NCBI GenBank assembly: GCA_028872015.1
Contig: JAGWLO010000003.1
Span: 1 to 64,000 of the forward strand
Direction: 5' to 3'
Origin: Burkholderiales bacterium
GTDB taxonomy: Bacteria; Pseudomonadota; Gammaproteobacteria; Burkholderiales; Burkholderiaceae_C
DNA: 64,000 nucleotides
Under the pieces are notes generated by a model that was not told where the DNA came from, made no database searches, and worked only from the letters and a program-made list of their open reading frames with translations. Positions 8,303 to 16,322 of the stretch are shown piece by piece. Each line of letters opens with the position of its first letter. Positions within the stretch are counted from its first letter, which is position 1. The translations under genes and the position numbers were made by a program.

Positions 8303-8980
8303 CTAGCGGTTCACCGGCGATTGGGGATCGAGCAGCAGCGCCATCACATCGGCCAGCTGGCGGTCGTCGAGCAGGTGATGGGCACCGAAGCGCGGCATGC
8401 CCGAGCAGGCGTTGTAGGCCTTGGCGTTGTAGAGCTTGGCCCAGGTGTACTCGATGACGGCCTTGGCGGTCGGGCTCGCGAGGTCGGTGACGCCGCGCAG
8501 CCTGCCGTAGCCGTAGAGGCTGGGGCCCAGCGTGCCGTAGGAGATCTCCTGCGGCGCGAGCTGGTGGCAGTTGTAGCAGTTGGCGCCGTTGGCGCTGGGC
8601 GCGGCCGACTTGTCGGTCCAGGTCATGCCGCGGCCGTTCTGCGCCAGCTTTTCGCCCACGCGCCAGTCGCCGATGTAGCGCCCGTCGGCAGGCGGACGCA
8701 CGGTGGCCGCCGCCTCCTGCTGCAGCCGCGCCGCGAGCGCGGCCGGCAGCGGCGCGCCCATCGCCTTGCTGCAGGCGGCGTCGGAATCGTCCTGCACGAG
8801 GCGGTCGACGGTGGCGATGCCGCGGTCGTGGAAGCTGGCCTTCATCATCGCCGCGAGTTCGGCATCGTGATCGGTGGCCGGCGCCGCGGCCGGCGCGGCG
8901 CAGCCGACGAGCGCCGCCGCGGCGGCAACGGCGGCAACGGCTGCAGCGGTGCCGACGCGGGTGAGGTGGCGGGTCATCAT
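8303..8980 (-). CDS. soxX: SoxX, c-type cytochrome subunit of SoxAX
   Basis: This 225-residue protein carries one heme site, CYNCH at 135-139, and a likely distal Met ligand at 195 in SGMPRFG. With SoxA it oxidatively couples thiosulfate to the SoxY cysteine and passes electrons onward. It is longer than minimal SoxX because of about 90 residues between the export signal and the heme domain. The signal ends in ALVGC, a lipobox-like sequence with Cys27, so it could be membrane-anchored as a lipoprotein. The gene lies 11 bases after soxA and 2 bases before soxB. A double ATG occurs at the start, preceded by a GGAGGAC ribosome site. Confidence 0.93.
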   Translation of the reverse strand: MMTRHLTRVGTAAAVAAVAAAAALVGCAAPAAAPATDHDAELAAMMKASFHDRGIATVDRLVQDDSDAACSKAMGAPLPAALAARLQQEAAATVRPPADGRYIGDWRVGEKLAQNGRGMTWTDKSAAPSANGANCYNCHQLAPQEISYGTLGPSLYGYGRLRGVTDLASPTAKAVIEYTWAKLYNAKAYNACSGMPRFGAHHLLDDRQLADVMALLLDPQSPVNR

Positions 8981-8991
8981 GTCGTCCTCCT

Positions 8992-9804
8992 TCAGCGCTT
9001 GAGCGCGGGCGCGGTCGAGACGGCGCCCTTGGCGTTCACGCCCATATAGACCTCGAGGGCGATCGTTACCGGCGATGCATAGCCGGGGTACGGGAAACGC
9101 TGCTGGCGGAAGCAGTCGTTGAGCCGGCGCTGCATGCCCCAGAGCTCGCCGTTGCTGACGCGGTAGGCGGGCCAGGCGGCGAAGCCGACGCCGTCGCCCG
9201 GGTTCGAGCGCAGGTCGGGCAGGTCCTGCAGCCGGATGCGCTTGGCGGGCTGGCCGTGGCAGGTATCGCAGGAGAAATCGTAGGGACCGGCGCGGTAGTA
9301 GAAGGCGCGCTTGCCGAGCTCGTACAGGTGGCGCTCCTCGGCACGGCCCTGGGGCACGTCGACCTTCATGCCGCGCGACTGGGCCGAGATCCAGGCCACC
9401 AGCGCTTCGATGGTGGACTGCTCGCCCTTGCCGAACGGCGTCGCCGCGATCGCCGCGGCGTCGAAGCCCTGGATGCGCTCCATGCAGGTCAACAGCCGCG
9501 ATTCGAGATCCTGCACGCGTCCCGTGTCGGCGAACCAGCGCGGCAGCGTGACGAAGGCGCCCTTGACGACGCCCGGCCCGAGGCCGAGGTCGCAGCTCTG
9601 CAGCGAGGCATGCTTGGGGCCGCGCGGCGTCTTCCACAGCTCCGCGCCCTTGTCCTCGAACAGCTCGGCCGGGTTGTCGTCGGCGAGCATCGCGCGGTAT
9701 TCGGCGATGCTGTCGGCGACCGACTTGGGCTGCGCGCCGGCGCTGCCGGCGGCTCCGAATGCGACCCAGGCCGCGACGAGCGCGGCCACCATCGTTCTGT
9801 GCAT
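8992..9804 (-). CDS. soxA: SoxA, monoheme cytochrome subunit of SoxAX
   Basis: The 270-residue protein has a signal peptide (residues 1-24). It keeps only the C-terminal heme motif, CDTCH at 179-183, with Cys231 in NDCFRQQ as the expected axial, persulfide-modified ligand at the active site. The first heme motif of diheme SoxA is missing: Cys71 and Cys107 remain, probably as a disulfide. That places it in the monoheme SoxAX class. Together with SoxX it attaches thiosulfate to SoxY in the periplasm. It sits 39 bases after soxZ in the conserved soxYZAXB order. Confidence 0.95.
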   Translation of the reverse strand: MHRTMVAALVAAWVAFGAAGSAGAQPKSVADSIAEYRAMLADDNPAELFEDKGAELWKTPRGPKHASLQSCDLGLGPGVVKGAFVTLPRWFADTGRVQDLESRLLTCMERIQGFDAAAIAATPFGKGEQSTIEALVAWISAQSRGMKVDVPQGRAEERHLYELGKRAFYYRAGPYDFSCDTCHGQPAKRIRLQDLPDLRSNPGDGVGFAAWPAYRVSNGELWGMQRRLNDCFRQQRFPYPGYASPVTIALEVYMGVNAKGAVSTAPALKR

Positions 9805-9843
9805 GCTGTCTCCTGTGCTGTGGCGCCGTCGCGCGCGACGCTC

Positions 9844-10155
9844 TCAGCTCACCGTCGCTTCGTCGCTGCGCTTGTCACCGTGGTTGTCGAGCCACGATAT
9901 CGTGATCTTGTCGCCCGCCTTCGCGCCGCGGACATTGAACTGCAGGAACGGGTTCTTCGAGATCGAAGGCCCCCATTGCGCCGTCATCACGGTCTTGCCG
10001 TTGAGCTGGGCCGTGACCTCCTGGATGTACCAGGCCGGTATCACCTTGCCGTTGCTGTCCTTGCGCTGGCCGGTCTCCATCTCGTGCGCCATGAGGACGC
10101 GGACGATCGCCTTGCCGTTGCTCGATTGGGCGCGGATGCGCATCGGGTCTGCCAT
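9844..10155 (-). CDS. soxZ: SoxZ, scaffold subunit of the SoxYZ carrier
   Basis: A 103-residue soluble protein of the immunoglobulin-like SoxZ fold, recognised by MRIRAQ at the start, the central MAHEMETGQRKD segment, FVRG-like FNVRGAKAGD, and the WLDNHGD near the end. It has no signal peptide and is carried through the Tat pathway as a complex with SoxY. SoxYZ holds sulfur intermediates on the SoxY C-terminal cysteine while the other Sox enzymes visit it. Length is typical. It follows soxY by 20 bases. Confidence 0.96.
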   Translation of the reverse strand: MADPMRIRAQSSNGKAIVRVLMAHEMETGQRKDSNGKVIPAWYIQEVTAQLNGKTVMTAQWGPSISKNPFLQFNVRGAKAGDKITISWLDNHGDKRSDEATVS

Positions 10156-10175
10156 GGTCTGCTCCTGGTTCCTGT

Positions 10176-10655
10176 TCAGCCGCCGCAGCCGCCGAGGGTG
10201 ACTTTGACTTCCTTGGCCGCGTAATGGACCTTGCCGTCGCCGGTCAGCGCCACCGCGTAGACGTTGGACGACTGGCCCATCTTGACGCGCGTCGTGATCT
10301 GCGGCTCGACGGCGTCGGAGATGTCGAACATCGCCGACAGCGTCGCCGGGTTCTTCTCGACCAGCAGCAGCAGGCGCTTGACGCCGGGCAGCGTCGATGC
10401 GGCGCCGACCTGCACGACGGCGCCGTTCTCGGCGATGTCGGGGCCGGTGATGGTCACGTCCTTGCTCTCGGTCGGCGCGGCGGCGCCGAGCGCCTTCATC
10501 ACGTCGGCCATCGACTTGGCGTTGAAGGCGGCCGCGTTGTAGCCCGGCGCATCGGCGGCCAGGGCCGGGCCGGACAGGCCGGGCAACAGCCCCAGCGCGG
10601 CCAGCATGCCGGCCACCTGGGTCGAACGGGTGAGCATCTCTCTGCGTTGAATCAT
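10176..10655 (-). CDS. soxY: SoxY, sulfur-carrier subunit of SoxYZ
   Basis: The 159-residue precursor begins with a Tat-type signal (QRREMLTRSTQVAG, then a hydrophobic stretch cut near ALAADA). It ends in the diagnostic GGCGG swinging arm, where Cys157 covalently holds the thiosulfate-derived intermediates during the Sox cycle. The middle shows the SoxY domain, including KRLLLLVEKNP and ITTRVKMGQSS. I chose the ATG at 10655 because a strong AGGAG lies just upstream and the Tat motif follows at once. The start lies 46 bases from the soxD stop. Confidence 0.96.
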   Translation of the reverse strand: MIQRREMLTRSTQVAGMLAALGLLPGLSGPALAADAPGYNAAAFNAKSMADVMKALGAAAPTESKDVTITGPDIAENGAVVQVGAASTLPGVKRLLLLVEKNPATLSAMFDISDAVEPQITTRVKMGQSSNVYAVALTGDGKVHYAAKEVKVTLGGCGG

Positions 10656-10701
10656 CGGGGTCTCCTGGTGGTCGGCGGATGCGGGGGGCTGGGCGGGCGA
10701 C

Positions 10702-11787
10702 TCAGGGCGCGGCGCCCTGCGCCAGCCATTGTGCGATCGTCTGCAATTCTGTCTCAGGCAGCGTCTGCGGCGGCATCGGGATATCGCCCCAGACACCGCT
10801 GCCGCCGGAGCGGATCTTGCCGGCGAGGTAGCGCACCAGATCGGCCTGATCGCGATGCCGCGCGGCGATCTCGACGAAGGGCGGGCCGACGACATGGCTG
10901 ACGCGGTCGTGGCAGCTCGTGCAGCCCTGCGACCGGGCCAGCGCGAGCGCGGCGGCGCCGGGTGTCGCCACGGCCAGGGTGGCATGGCTGGCCGCCTCGG
11001 CCAGCGCACGCGTCTGGGCCAGCGTGGCCGGCGGCGGCTTGGACGTGTCGGCCCCGCGCTGCGCGCCGAAGCTCCGGTTCTGCTGCGACAGGTTGCCATG
11101 CGCATTGCGCGCGAAGTCGGGCAGCGCCGAGATGATCTTCGGCTCGCCGTCGCAGTTGCGCATGCAGGCCACCGCTTGCACGTCGGGATGGCCGCCGTTG
11201 CCCATGCCCTTGCCGGGCCACAGGCCATGGTCGGTCGTCATGCCGTTGCGGTTGGGCATGCGCACCGCGCCGATGTTGGCGTTGGACAGCGTGTAGTTGT
11301 CGGGGACGATGCCGCCCAGGTTGAGCAGATAGGCCAGCACCGCGTACACCTGGTCGGGCGTGAGGGACTTGGGCGCGTTCCACGGCATCGCGCGCCGGAT
11401 GTAGTCCCACAGCGTCGAGACCGTCGCCACCTTCATCAGCGTCGTGCGGTCCGGGAAGCCGGGGTCGAGCAGGCGCGCCACATGGCCGGTCTTGAGATCG
11501 GCGGCCGTCGTGCCGCCGACCAGCGGCGAGAAGACCTGGTTGCTCTCGCCGAACACGCCATGGCAGCTCGAGCATCGGGCTTCCCACAGGTCCTGGCCCT
11601 GCGCCACCGATCCCGAACCCGGCGGCAGGCCCTGGAAATCGGGCCGCACGTCGATGTTCCAGGCCGCCACCTCGGCCGGCGTCGCGCTGCGGCCTATGCC
11701 CGGATAGGGCGTCCCGGCCGCCGCGGCGACCTGCACCGCGGTGCAGGCCAGCAGGGCCAGCGCCGCACGTTCAAGCCAGCTCGACAT
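10702..11787 (-). CDS. soxD: SoxD, diheme cytochrome c subunit of sulfane dehydrogenase
   Basis: The 361-residue exported protein has two cytochrome c domains: CSSCH at 72-76 with the first domain, and CTSCH at 289-293 with Met338 in IPMPP as likely distal ligand of the second. The start is a signal peptide (residues 1 to about 24). SoxD accepts the six electrons taken by SoxC from the SoxY-bound sulfane sulfur. Its presence means the organism can oxidise thiosulfate fully to sulfate without storing sulfur globules. The 5' end overlaps the soxC 3' end by 17 bases, indicating coupled translation of the two subunits. Confidence 0.94.
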   Translation of the reverse strand: MSSWLERAALALLACTAVQVAAAAGTPYPGIGRSATPAEVAAWNIDVRPDFQGLPPGSGSVAQGQDLWEARCSSCHGVFGESNQVFSPLVGGTTAADLKTGHVARLLDPGFPDRTTLMKVATVSTLWDYIRRAMPWNAPKSLTPDQVYAVLAYLLNLGGIVPDNYTLSNANIGAVRMPNRNGMTTDHGLWPGKGMGNGGHPDVQAVACMRNCDGEPKIISALPDFARNAHGNLSQQNRSFGAQRGADTSKPPPATLAQTRALAEAASHATLAVATPGAAALALARSQGCTSCHDRVSHVVGPPFVEIAARHRDQADLVRYLAGKIRSGGSGVWGDIPMPPQTLPETELQTIAQWLAQGAAP

Positions 11788-13165
11788 TCTTCACCTCGCC
11801 GCTCTCCTGCACGAGCCAGGTCTGGATCGCGTTGTTGTGATAGATCGAGCGCGAGCCGCGCACCGCACGCAGCTGGCGCAGGCTGGGCTGGACATAGCCG
11901 GTCTCGTCGATGGCGCGGCTCTGCACCAGCGCCGGCTTGCCGTCCCAGACCCAGTCGAGGTTGAAGCGGGTCAGGCATTTGGAGAGCACCGGCGTCTGCA
12001 GCGTCGCGGTGTGCCAGTTGCGGCCGCCGTCGACCGAGACATCGACCCGCGTCACCTTGCCGCGCCCCGACCAGGCCAGGCCGCTGATGTTGTAGTAGCC
12101 GCGCTCGAGCAGCACCTGCCCGCCCGAGGGCGTCGTGACGACGCTCTTGCATTCCTGCGTGCTCGTGTACTGGCGATGCTGGCCGTCGGGCATGAGGTCG
12201 ATGTAGTGCACGGCCTCGTCCTTCGTCGCCCAGGGCTGGTCGCCGACCTTGATGCGGCGCAGGTACTTGACCGAGCTCACGCCCTGCACGCCCGGGACGA
12301 CGAGGCGCAGCGGATAGCCGTTCTCGGGCCTGAGCATCTCGCCGTTCTGGCCGTAGACGACCAGCACCTCGCCGCTCTCGACGAGTTCCATCGGGATCGT
12401 GCGCGTCATCGACGAGCCGTCGGCGCCTTCGGCGAGGACGTAGCGCCCGCGCTTGAAATCGGCCCCCGCCATCTCCAGCAGCGTGCGCAGCGGCACGCCG
12501 GTGAACTCGCTGCAGCTGAGCATGCCATGCGTGTACTGGCAGGTCGGCACCGCGACGTTGCCCCATTCCATGCCGCTGTTGGCGCCGCATTCGATGAAAT
12601 GGAAGCGGCTCACCGAGGGCAGCCGCATCAGGTCGTCCATCGTGTAGACCATGGGCTGGCGCAGCATCTTCGCGTCCGAGCCGTTGATCATCAGGCGGTG
12701 GTGCGCGGGGTCGATGTCCCACCAGCCCTGGTGGTGGCGCTCGAAATGCAGCCCGCTGGGGGTGACGATGCCGAACAGCGACTGCAGCGGCGCGAACGAG
12801 ACCGAGGCCTGCGCCGTCTGCGTCAGCCCCGGGCTCTGCCGGCGCTGCACGTTGGACTCGTACCGGGAGGGCCGGCCGTAGCCGTCGGTGACCACCGGCT
12901 TGCCCAGGCCGGTGGACCAGGGCGGCAGGTCCAGGATGGCGGGGTCGCCGCCCCCGGCCGGCGCCGGCCGGGCCTGGGCCCGCGCGTCGACCGCAGCGCC
13001 GCCTGCGGCCGCAGCGGCCGCCGCGGCGAAGGCGCTGCGGATGAAATCGCGCCGGCCGGACCGCGCCTGCGCGAACACGGTGCGCACGCCGGCGGCGTCG
13101 ACGAAGTTCTCGGGGGCCTTGAGCAGGCGGCCGGGGCCGGCCGCGGGGGGGCTGTCGGACTGCAC
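11771..13165 (-). CDS. soxC: SoxC, molybdopterin subunit of sulfane dehydrogenase
   Basis: This 464-residue sulfite-oxidase-family enzyme has a Tat motif with twin Arg38-Arg39 (RRDFIRSAF) after a roughly 35-residue N-terminal extension, as is common in SoxC. The molybdenum-ligating Cys193 lies in FIECGANSGMEWG. The C-terminal Mo-cofactor dimerisation domain contains VDVSVDGGRNW. SoxC oxidises the sulfane sulfur on SoxY and hands electrons to SoxD. It is the first gene of the leftward sox operon. The 178-base gap upstream separates it from a divergent yeeE gene and should hold the operon promoter. Confidence 0.95.
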   Translation of the reverse strand: MQSDSPPAAGPGRLLKAPENFVDAAGVRTVFAQARSGRRDFIRSAFAAAAAAAAGGAAVDARAQARPAPAGGGDPAILDLPPWSTGLGKPVVTDGYGRPSRYESNVQRRQSPGLTQTAQASVSFAPLQSLFGIVTPSGLHFERHHQGWWDIDPAHHRLMINGSDAKMLRQPMVYTMDDLMRLPSVSRFHFIECGANSGMEWGNVAVPTCQYTHGMLSCSEFTGVPLRTLLEMAGADFKRGRYVLAEGADGSSMTRTIPMELVESGEVLVVYGQNGEMLRPENGYPLRLVVPGVQGVSSVKYLRRIKVGDQPWATKDEAVHYIDLMPDGQHRQYTSTQECKSVVTTPSGGQVLLERGYYNISGLAWSGRGKVTRVDVSVDGGRNWHTATLQTPVLSKCLTRFNLDWVWDGKPALVQSRAIDETGYVQPSLRQLRAVRGSRSIYHNNAIQTWLVQESGEVKNVELA

Positions 13166-13235
13166 GCTGTCTCCTGGAGGGTGGGTGTGCGCGCGGCGGC
13201 GGGCGGTTCGGTCGGCTGCAGCGCGGAATCAATGA

Positions 13236-13251
13236 ATCCGGATAGCCGAAT
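13236..13251. promoter_or_regulatory. Candidate operator in the soxC/yeeE divergent promoter region
   Basis: The 178-base gap between soxC and the rightward yeeE is unusually AT-rich from about 13225 to 13275. It contains an imperfect inverted repeat, ATCCGG-ATAG-CCGAAT (one mismatch between arms), next to AATATTAG. It resembles the ATTC-N8-GAAT style of operator used by SqrR/BigR-type repressors, though it is not an exact match. A binding site here could serve both directions. No clear -35/-10 pair could be fixed on either strand. Confidence 0.4.
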
Positions 13252-13343
13252 ATTAGTTTCTACAAATACAAAGGCCTTCGGGGTATACCCGTGCGGCGCC
13301 GGGCCGCGGCGGCGCGGCCCTGCTGAGGCATCATCGGCGCCCC

Positions 13344-14465
13344 ATGGTCACCCCGCTCAGCCCCGCCCTGGCCACCCAGCTCGTGCTCTGGGGCGGCCTG
13401 GCCATCGGCGCGGTGCTGGGCGCGCTGGCCCAGGCCACGCGCTTCTGCACCATGGGGGCGCTGGCCGACTGGTTCGCCTTCGGCGGCCGGGCGCGGCTGA
13501 TGATGTGGCTGCTGGCGGTGATGGTGGCGGCCACGGGCTCGCTGGCGCTGGCCGCCTTCGGCTGGCTCGACCCCACCCGCACCCTGCCCTGGGCCAGCCG
13601 CCTGCCGTGGCTGTCGTGCCTGGTGGGCGGGGCCATCTTCGGCGCGGGCATGGTGCTGGCCTCGGGCTGCCCGCAGCGCAACCTGGTGCGCGCCGGCGCC
13701 GGCAGCCTGAAGGCGGTGGTCACGCTGGTGGTGACGGCGCTGGCCGCGCAGATGACGCTGCGCGGCGTGCTGGGCGCGGCGCGGGTGCGCTGGCTCGACC
13801 CCGCAGCACTGCAGCTGGCCACGCCGCAAGACCTGGGCTCGCTGCTGGCCGCGCTCACGGGCGGCCAGGCCGGCGCCCTGCGCTGGGCCCTGCTGGCGCT
13901 GCTGCTGGCCACCGGCGCGGTGCTGCTGTGGCGCGCACGCGCCAGTCTGCAGTGGGGCGATTGGCTGGGCGGCGCCGGGGTGGGCCTGCTCGTGACGGCC
14001 GGCTGGGCCCTCACCGGCCACCTGGGCTACCTGGCCGAAAACCCCGACACCCTGGAGCCGGCCTGGATGGGCACCTACAGCCACCGCCCCGAGTCGCTCA
14101 GCTTCGTGGCCCCGCTGGCGCAGGGGCTGGACCTGCTCACGCTGTGGACCGACAACAACGCCGCGGCCAGCTTCGGCATGCTGGTGGCGCTGGGCGTGCT
14201 GCTGGGCAGCGCCGTCTCGGCGCGCTGGCGCGGCGAGTTCCACGTCGAGGCCTACACCGGCGCGGCCGACCTGGTGCGCCACCTGGTGGGCGCGGTGATG
14301 ATGGGCTTCGGCGGCGTCACCGCGCTGGGCTGCTCGATCGGCCAGGGCATCACCGGCTTGGCGATGCTGTCGGCCGGCTCGGTGCTGGCCGTCGCCGGCA
14401 TCGTGGCCGGCGCGCTGGGCGCCCTGCAGCTGCAGGCCCGGCAGCTGGAGCGCCAGGCGGCCTGA
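13344..14465 (+). CDS. YeeE/YedE-family sulfur transporter, divergent from sox
   Basis: A 373-residue membrane protein with the two family cysteine motifs, GCPQRNLVR and GCSIGQGITG, in a pseudo-repeat of about nine membrane segments. It is a paralogue of the protein encoded at 1460-2569: the RFCTMGA, GCPQRNLVR and GTYSHRPE stretches are shared, and most aligned positions look alike by eye. It heads a rightward set with a YgaP-like protein and a TauE/SafE exporter and starts 178 bases from soxC, so it is probably co-regulated with the sox operon. Thiosulfate or sulfide-derived anions are likely substrates. Confidence 0.85.
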   Translation: MVTPLSPALATQLVLWGGLAIGAVLGALAQATRFCTMGALADWFAFGGRARLMMWLLAVMVAATGSLALAAFGWLDPTRTLPWASRLPWLSCLVGGAIFGAGMVLASGCPQRNLVRAGAGSLKAVVTLVVTALAAQMTLRGVLGAARVRWLDPAALQLATPQDLGSLLAALTGGQAGALRWALLALLLATGAVLLWRARASLQWGDWLGGAGVGLLVTAGWALTGHLGYLAENPDTLEPAWMGTYSHRPESLSFVAPLAQGLDLLTLWTDNNAAASFGMLVALGVLLGSAVSARWRGEFHVEAYTGAADLVRHLVGAVMMGFGGVTALGCSIGQGITGLAMLSAGSVLAVAGIVAGALGALQLQARQLERQAA

Positions 14466-14607
14466 CTGCGCCTGTGCCCGCGCAACCCGGCTCGATCACG
14501 GCAGCACCCTCCGGCCAGGTTCGCAGCGTCGATTTCTGCCACGATCGGCGCCGCGGCGGCCCGCAGGGCTGCGCAGCCGATCCACCCCCTTTTGTGAAGG
14601 ACACCCC

Positions 14608-14802
14608 ATGACCAAGAACGAAAACACGCTCGACCGCGTGCTGCGCATCGGCGCCGGGCTGGCGCTGATCGCGCTGGCCGCCACCCACGTCATCGGCGCC
14701 TGGGGCTACCTGGGCATCGCGGCGGTGCTCATCGGCATCGTCGGCGTCTGCCCGCTGTACAGCGTGCTGGGCATCAACCACTGCCCGCTGGACAGGCGCT
14801 GA
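14608..14802 (+). CDS. YgaP-like inner membrane protein (DUF2892)
   Basis: A 64-residue protein with two hydrophobic segments. The N-terminal MTKNENTLDRVLRIGAG and the C-terminal GVCPLYSVLGINHC are typical of the DUF2892 domain that is the membrane part of the E. coli rhodanese YgaP. Here the domain stands alone. The two cysteines at the C-terminal end are conserved in the family. It sits between a YeeE/YedE gene and a TauE/SafE gene, pointing to sulfur traffic at the membrane, but no activity is known for stand-alone copies. AAGGACACC precedes the ATG. Confidence 0.8.
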   Translation: MTKNENTLDRVLRIGAGLALIALAATHVIGAWGYLGIAAVLIGIVGVCPLYSVLGINHCPLDRR

Positions 14803-14871
14803 CGCCAGGCGCCGCGATAGCATCGCGGCGCGCGGCACACCGGCCGTCTCCACCCGAAGAACACGCACACT

Positions 14872-15696
14872 TTGGACGCCAGCCTGCTCGGACTCATCCT
14901 CGGCGCCATCGTCGGCCTGATCCTCGCCTTCACCGGCGCCGGCGGGGGCATCCTGGCCGTGCCGATGCTGGTGTTCGGCCTGCACCTGACGATGATGGAA
15001 GCGGCGCCGGTGGGCCTGATCGCCGTCGGCGCCTCGGCCGCCTTCGGCGCCCTGCTCGGGCTGCGCGCGGGCCAGGTGCGCTACCGCGCGGCGGCCCTCA
15101 TCGGGGCCGTGGGCATGGCCATCGCGCCGCTGGGCGTGATGCTGGCGCACGTGCTGCCCAACGCGCCGCTGCTGGTGGTGTTCGCCTTCGTGCTCGCCCT
15201 CGTGGCCTGGCGCATGTTCCGCCAGACGCTACCGCGGCGCGCGGGCACGGCGGCCCCCGCGGCCGGCGCCGAACGGCCCTGCCGCATGAACCCGGCCGAC
15301 GGCCGCCTGCACTGGACCGCGCCCTGCGCGCGCGCGCTCGCCGGCACCGGCGCCGTGGCCGGCATCCTGAGCGGGCTGCTCGGCGTGGGTGGCGGCTTCG
15401 TCATCGTGCCCGCGCTCACGCACTACACCGAGATCGAGGTGCGCAGCATCCTGGCCACCTCGCTGGCGGTGATCGCGCTGGTGTCGGTGGGCGGCGTCAC
15501 CGCCGCGGCCGTGCGCGGCACCGTGCACTGGCCGGTGGCCGGCCCCTTCGCGGTGGGCGCCATCGTGGCGCTGGTGCTGGGGCGGCAGGTGGCCGCGCGC
15601 CTGGCAGGGCCGCACCTGCAGCGGGCCTTCGCCGTCGTCAGCGGGGCCACCGCGGTGCTGCTGCTGGCGCGCGGCATGGGGTGGCTCGGCCTCTGA
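14872..15696 (+). CDS. TauE/SafE-family sulfite/sulfonate exporter
   Basis: The 274-residue protein has the two-halved TSUP fold: each half starts with a glycine-rich GAGGGILAVPML-type motif (second copy GVGGGFVIVPALTHY), and about eight membrane segments are visible. Members export sulfite, sulfoacetate and related anions, or import sulfur compounds. Near the sox genes, export of sulfite made by the persulfide dioxygenase is a reasonable role. I used a TTG start at 14872 because the homologous N-terminus begins there and no ATG lies nearby in frame. It is the last gene of the rightward sulfur group. Confidence 0.85.
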   Translation: MDASLLGLILGAIVGLILAFTGAGGGILAVPMLVFGLHLTMMEAAPVGLIAVGASAAFGALLGLRAGQVRYRAAALIGAVGMAIAPLGVMLAHVLPNAPLLVVFAFVLALVAWRMFRQTLPRRAGTAAPAAGAERPCRMNPADGRLHWTAPCARALAGTGAVAGILSGLLGVGGGFVIVPALTHYTEIEVRSILATSLAVIALVSVGGVTAAAVRGTVHWPVAGPFAVGAIVALVLGRQVAARLAGPHLQRAFAVVSGATAVLLLARGMGWLGL

Positions 15697-15736
15697 GCGA
15701 CGTCTGAGCACCCGATCGACGGCCTAGCGGCGCCCA

Positions 15737-16021
15737 TCAACCGGGGACGTCGATCAGGGGTCGCCGGCAGGCACTGCGCAGGGCCGCTGCCGCCAGGCTG
15801 CTGCAGCGGCGCAGCTCGTCGACGCGGGCGCCCTCCGCGGCGCGCGCAGCCGCACCCTGGCGCATCGACACCTGCACGGTGTCGATGAAGCCCAGCAGCA
15901 ACGCCGCCAACGCCAGCGCGGTACAGCCGGCCAGCACCCAGGCCCGCCAGCGGACAGCGGCCGTCGAAGGCAAGGCCAGGCGCCAGCCGCCGGCGCCCCG
16001 GCCGATGCGGTAGGCGTTCAT
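15737..16021 (-). CDS. Hypothetical single-pass membrane protein
   Basis: I do not recognise this 94-residue protein. It has a short basic N-terminus, one strong hydrophobic segment (about residues 27-47, VLAGCTALALAALLLGF), and an Ala/Arg-rich tail with paired cysteines (RRCSS and SACRR). Its start codon overlaps the stop of the CsbD-like gene by 4 bases (ATGA), so it is likely translated with it. That supports a real gene in the ferritin/CsbD operon. It may be envelope-located and stress-related by context only. Confidence 0.55.
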   Translation of the reverse strand: MNAYRIGRGAGGWRLALPSTAAVRWRAWVLAGCTALALAALLLGFIDTVQVSMRQGAAARAAEGARVDELRRCSSLAAAALRSACRRPLIDVPG

Positions 16022-16269
16022 GGCCGCTTCGCGGGCGGCTCAGCCGGGTCCGGGGCGCCGAACCAGGCATCGCTGGCCTGGCGCTGCCAGGCAGCGATCT
16101 GCGCCTGGGCCTCGTGCAGGGCCACGCCGTAGCGCTCCTGGATCTTGCCGGCGAGCTGGTCGCGGCGGCCGGCCACCACCGTCAGGTCGTCGTCGGTGAG
16201 CTCGCCCCACTGCGCCTTGGCACGGCCCGTGAGCTGCTTCCACTGGCCCTGAATTCGATCCCAATGCAT
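16018..16269 (-). CDS. CsbD-family stress-response protein
   Basis: The 83-residue protein opens with MHWDRIQGQWKQLTGRAKAQWG and continues with LTDDDLTVVAGRRDQLAGKIQERYG, the full CsbD signature. CsbD proteins are small, hydrophilic and induced by general stress in many bacteria; their biochemical function is not established. The C-terminus is a short acidic/proline tail. It lies 53 bases downstream of the ferritin-like gene and overlaps the next membrane-protein gene. All three are probably expressed from the promoter element at 16941-16998. Confidence 0.88.
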   Translation of the reverse strand: MHWDRIQGQWKQLTGRAKAQWGELTDDDLTVVAGRRDQLAGKIQERYGVALHEAQAQIAAWQRQASDAWFGAPDPAEPPAKRP

Positions 16270-16322
16270 GGTGTCTCCTGGAGGTTGAGGTGAATCGGCG
16301 GGATGGAGAAACGAAGCGATGA

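Noticed and set aside
11741-14611. Open frame of 956 codons running across soxD, soxC and yeeE
   Set aside because: It crosses two divergent real genes in the wrong frame and strand and has no homology-like features.
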